8,083 bases of DNA from Clostridia bacterium (GTDB taxonomy: Bacteria > Bacillota > Clostridia > Oscillospirales > CAG-272). Shown piece after piece: positions 6,288 to 8,083 of the stretch. Numbering within the stretch: the stretch's first letter is position 1; the number at the start of each line of letters is the position of its first letter. The position numbers and the translations under genes are program-made. Where the stretch lies: the NCBI GenBank assembly GCA_024404435.1, contig JAKSPW010000052.1:1-8083 (forward strand), in the 5' to 3' direction. The notes under the pieces are model-generated. The model did no database searches and was not told where the DNA came from. It saw only the letters and a program-made list of their open reading frames with translations.

Positions 6288-7856
6288 TCAGTCTATGGGA
6301 AATACCGGGCTATCCGATTCCTTTCTGCCGCCGAGGCCTTCGGTGATCATTTCAAGAAGCTCGGACGGGAAGCCTGCGTCTTCGAGATTGTCGAATATTT
6401 CTTCAACGTCGAGACCCTCGGCCCATTCCTCGGGATCGTCTGTCGTGTTCTTCGGGAAGGAGACCTTTGCCTTGGAGGAGAACTCCATGCCGATCGTAAG
6501 TGCGAGGTAAACGTCGTCACCGTTCATGAGTGCGAGCTCAAGCTCGTCATCTCCGAACGTGAATCTGATGCCGAATTTCTTGATAAGTGCAGCCGCTGCG
6601 CCCGGGAGATCGGCTTCTTCCGCAAACAGATCGAAGAGTCCTTCGTCGGGAGAGATTGTGATCGAGCCGCTTGCTTTGCCGCCCTTGCTTTCGAAGTCTT
6701 CAACCACGATCTTTACAAATTTGGTTCCGTTCACGTACAGAGCGAAGTCGCCAGTGTACTTGTCGTCCTTGACCGTTCCGTCGCCTTCAACGGATACGGA
6801 TACTTCGCCGGGAACGTTGATAACGCACTCGGAAGCAAATTCCTTGCCGTCGCGCACGTTGTAGAAGTGGATGTCAACGTCTTCTCCGTCGACCTCGAAG
6901 CGTGCTTCGAGACCGATGAGTTCGTCGTCGTCGATGTAAGTGGTGTACCTGATCTCGGGAATGCCGGACTCGCCGATAGCATCCTCGTCGGCGTCTTCGA
7001 GGAGGTCCTCGATCTCATCCTTCAGATCGTCCTCGGACATATTCATCTGCTCGAACAGGCCGAGATCGTCGAGAAGGTCGAATACTTCCTTGTCGTCCTT
7101 CAGTTCTTCGAGAACGGCGACCGCGATGTTGAAGAGAGTCTCGTCGTCGATCGTTGCGACGTACTTTTCGCAATCCTCGGAAAGCTTGCCGATCTCAAGC
7201 TCGTCATCGGAGCTCTTGACTCTGTCGATCTTACCGAAAGCAAGCTCAACGTAGCGCTCGAGAATGTTTCCGATACGGGTGGGATCGTTCAGGAGGCCTT
7301 CGATCGCTTCGAACTGATCGCTGTTCAGTAATTCTTCGATCTGAGCGAACTGTGCTCTGGTCTCTTCGGGAAGCTCGACCTCATAGTATTCGGAAGAGAG
7401 GGAGGGAACACCGATACAAACGGTGCCCTCGCCGAAATCGATGCCCGCATAGCCGGTGACGATCTCGTCACCGTTGAGCCCGAGTTCTGCTTCGAGCTGA
7501 AGCTTGTCGTCGTCCCAGTCAAAACCTGCGGCGATTTCGATGTCTTCAAACCAGTCGAGGTCGTCAAGACCGATCTGACCGAGGACTCCGAGGTCTTCAA
7601 TGAGTTCTCTGCCTTCGTCACCGAGCTCGATCTTTATCGACATGTCGGTGCTGATATTTCCGAATTCAAAATCGAAATCCGTTGCTTCGGAGACGGAATC
7701 CGTGATCTTTCCGACCTCACGAGCGTTGACGTAGCCTACGTATTCGGCGTCGGAATCAAACTTTTTCTTTCCGCCGCAGGAAGCCATCATTCCGCATACG
7801 AGGATGACGGTGAGCGCAAGGGACGTCACTTTGACAAAAAGAGATTTTTTGAACAT
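6288..7856 (-). CDS. Very acidic predicted lipoprotein, function unknown
   Basis: A 522-residue secreted protein. A lipoprotein signal peptide (FKKSLFVK, then a hydrophobic core) ends in the lipobox M-A-S-C27, followed by GGKKK, so the mature chain should be lipid-anchored outside the membrane. By hand count the mature part has about 131 Asp/Glu against about 37 Lys/Arg, roughly 26% acidic. The densest stretch is around residues 260-285. Repeating short strand-like segments (LQLEAELGLNG, GEVSVSVEGDG) alternate with helical acidic ones, reminiscent of beta-rich lipoproteins of Clostridia. I recall DUF6583 as a possible family but cannot confirm it. The start is the ATG at 7856 with AAAGGAG seven bases upstream. 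An in-frame ATG at 7901 lies upstream of the predicted transcription start. It precedes the ABC operon on the same strand with 65 bases between. Confidence 0.85.
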   Translation of the reverse strand: MFKKSLFVKVTSLALTVILVCGMMASCGGKKKFDSDAEYVGYVNAREVGKITDSVSEATDFDFEFGNISTDMSIKIELGDEGRELIEDLGVLGQIGLDDLDWFEDIEIAAGFDWDDDKLQLEAELGLNGDEIVTGYAGIDFGEGTVCIGVPSLSSEYYEVELPEETRAQFAQIEELLNSDQFEAIEGLLNDPTRIGNILERYVELAFGKIDRVKSSDDELEIGKLSEDCEKYVATIDDETLFNIAVAVLEELKDDKEVFDLLDDLGLFEQMNMSEDDLKDEIEDLLEDADEDAIGESGIPEIRYTTYIDDDELIGLEARFEVDGEDVDIHFYNVRDGKEFASECVINVPGEVSVSVEGDGTVKDDKYTGDFALYVNGTKFVKIVVEDFESKGGKASGSITISPDEGLFDLFAEEADLPGAAAALIKKFGIRFTFGDDELELALMNGDDVYLALTIGMEFSSKAKVSFPKNTTDDPEEWAEGLDVEEIFDNLEDAGFPSELLEMITEGLGGRKESDSPVFPID

Positions 7857-7863
7857 ATCTGTT

Positions 7864-7870
7864 CTCCTTT
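7864..7870 (-). promoter_or_regulatory. Ribosome binding site fixing the lipoprotein start
   Basis: AAAGGAG on the minus strand is seven bases before the ATG at 7856. It selects this start over the in-frame ATG at 7901, which would also bury the signal peptide 15 residues inside the protein. Confidence 0.9.
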
Positions 7871-7889
7871 CGGATAATAATTTACTTAC

Positions 7890-7918
7890 ATTATAATACA
7901 CCGTTTTGCAAAAGTCAA
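7890..7918 (-). promoter_or_regulatory. Sigma-A type promoter of the lipoprotein gene
   Basis: The -35 element TTGACT (7918-7913) and a perfect -10 element TATAAT (7895-7890) are 17 bases apart on the minus strand. Transcription should begin near 7883, leaving a leader of about 27 bases. It may also serve the ABC operon by read-through. A small inverted repeat TAGC-GGAT-GCTA (7926-7937) lies just upstream and could be chance. Confidence 0.88.
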
Positions 7919-7949
7919 CATTCGTTAGCGGATGCTACGATAAAAATAT

Positions 7950-7979
7950 GAAAAAATAAAGAAAAGATGCCGCGGCATC
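7950..7979 (-). terminator. Probable terminator of a leftward gene beyond the right edge
   Basis: The perfect 14-base palindrome GATGCCGCGGCATC (7966-7979) can fold as a 5-bp stem with a CGCG loop. On the minus strand it is followed by TTTTCTTTATTTTTT (7965-7951). The short GC stem plus T-rich tail fits a rho-independent terminator ending about 30 bases before the lipoprotein promoter. A protein-binding palindrome is the alternative. Confidence 0.55.
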
Positions 7980-8015
7980 AGCGACAGCCACGTAAGGAAG
8001 TTTTTTATGTAGGTT

Positions 8016-8047
8016 ACGGTGCAGCCCCCAAAAAGGGGCTGCACCGT
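8016..8047. repeat. Strong 13-bp inverted repeat (hairpin)
   Basis: ACGGTGCAGCCCC (8016-8028) pairs perfectly with 8035-8047 around a CAAAAA loop. The GC content makes it very stable as RNA. There is no clean U-tract on either side: rightwards it runs into TTCCGC, leftwards into AACCTACAT. It resembles a terminator core but may be a dispersed intergenic repeat. From 7919 to the window end I see no supportable gene. Confidence 0.7.
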
Positions 8048-8048
8048 T

Positions 8049-8064
8049 TCCGCTTTTATGCGGA
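8049..8064. repeat. Small inverted repeat next to the strong hairpin
   Basis: TCCGC (8049-8053) pairs with GCGGA (8060-8064) around TTTTAT, followed rightwards by CTTTTC. It sits one base from the larger hairpin, so the two would form a tandem structured element. Confidence 0.45.
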
Positions 8065-8083
8065 CTTTTCATTGGGTCTGCTG

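Noticed and set aside
6282..7331. Rightward open frame of 349 codons opposite the lipoprotein gene
   Set aside because: The leftward frame has a consensus promoter, a strong ribosome site and a signal peptide. The rightward frame arises from acidic codons read in reverse and lacks its own signals.
7857..7901. N-terminal extension of the lipoprotein to an ATG at 7901
   Set aside because: That ATG lies between the -35 and -10 boxes and upstream of the expected transcript start, and it would displace the signal peptide.
7935..8083. Leftward open frame at the right edge (possible short protein or gene tail, stop at 7935)
   Set aside because: It reads straight through all three inverted repeats and a T-rich tail, has no ribosome site for its ATG at 8072, and shows no recognisable motif.
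1..8083. CRISPR array, phage genes, insertion sequences, tRNA or rRNA genes
   Set aside because: I found no regularly spaced repeats, transposase or integrase motifs, or cloverleaf/rRNA-like segments. Nearly all bases belong to ordinary genes in tight operons.

Overview
The window looks like a chromosomal segment of a fairly GC-rich Gram-positive anaerobe of the class Clostridia (Oscillospiraceae or Christensenellales type is my guess). The reasons are strong AAAGGAG-type ribosome binding sites, a TTG start, compact translationally coupled operons, a lipobox lipoprotein, an OGG-type glycosylase and a short ferredoxin:thioredoxin reductase-like protein. No mobile element, CRISPR array, tRNA or rRNA was seen.

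Left part (1-3172). A cysteine-rich protein of DUF6062 type is read leftwards and runs off the window edge. Divergent from it, a near-consensus promoter (572-600) drives a tight four-gene operon: an OGG1-type 8-oxoguanine DNA glycosylase, an SGNH esterase closely resembling acetylxylan esterase Axe2, glutamate racemase MurI, and a 65-residue protein with three CxC pairs resembling the catalytic chain of ferredoxin:thioredoxin reductase. Gene junctions are a 1-nt gap, an 11-nt overlap and a 4-nt ATGA overlap. A bidirectional terminator hairpin (3143-3172) closes the operon.

Middle part (3180-6222). Three genes read leftwards with 4-nt and 1-nt overlaps form one ABC-2 type export system: an ATPase and two different permeases. 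Each permease has one N-terminal membrane helix, a large extracytoplasmic domain and about five C-terminal helices. The cargo cannot be read from the sequence.

Right part (6239-8083). A very acidic predicted lipoprotein of 522 residues, also read leftwards, has a textbook promoter (TTGACT-17-TATAAT). Between its stop codon and the ABC ATPase lies a 13-bp hairpin with a GAAA loop and no recognisable promoter. The ABC operon may therefore be expressed partly by read-through from the lipoprotein promoter. The last 180 bases hold no supportable gene but do hold three inverted repeats. One of them looks like the terminator of a leftward gene lying beyond the window.

Most of this is ordinary housekeeping and accessory content. 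The points most worth a second look are the redox mini-protein coupled to murI, the Axe2-like esterase placed beside murI rather than xylan genes, the acidic lipoprotein with its hairpin-linked ABC exporter, and the structured DNA at the right edge.
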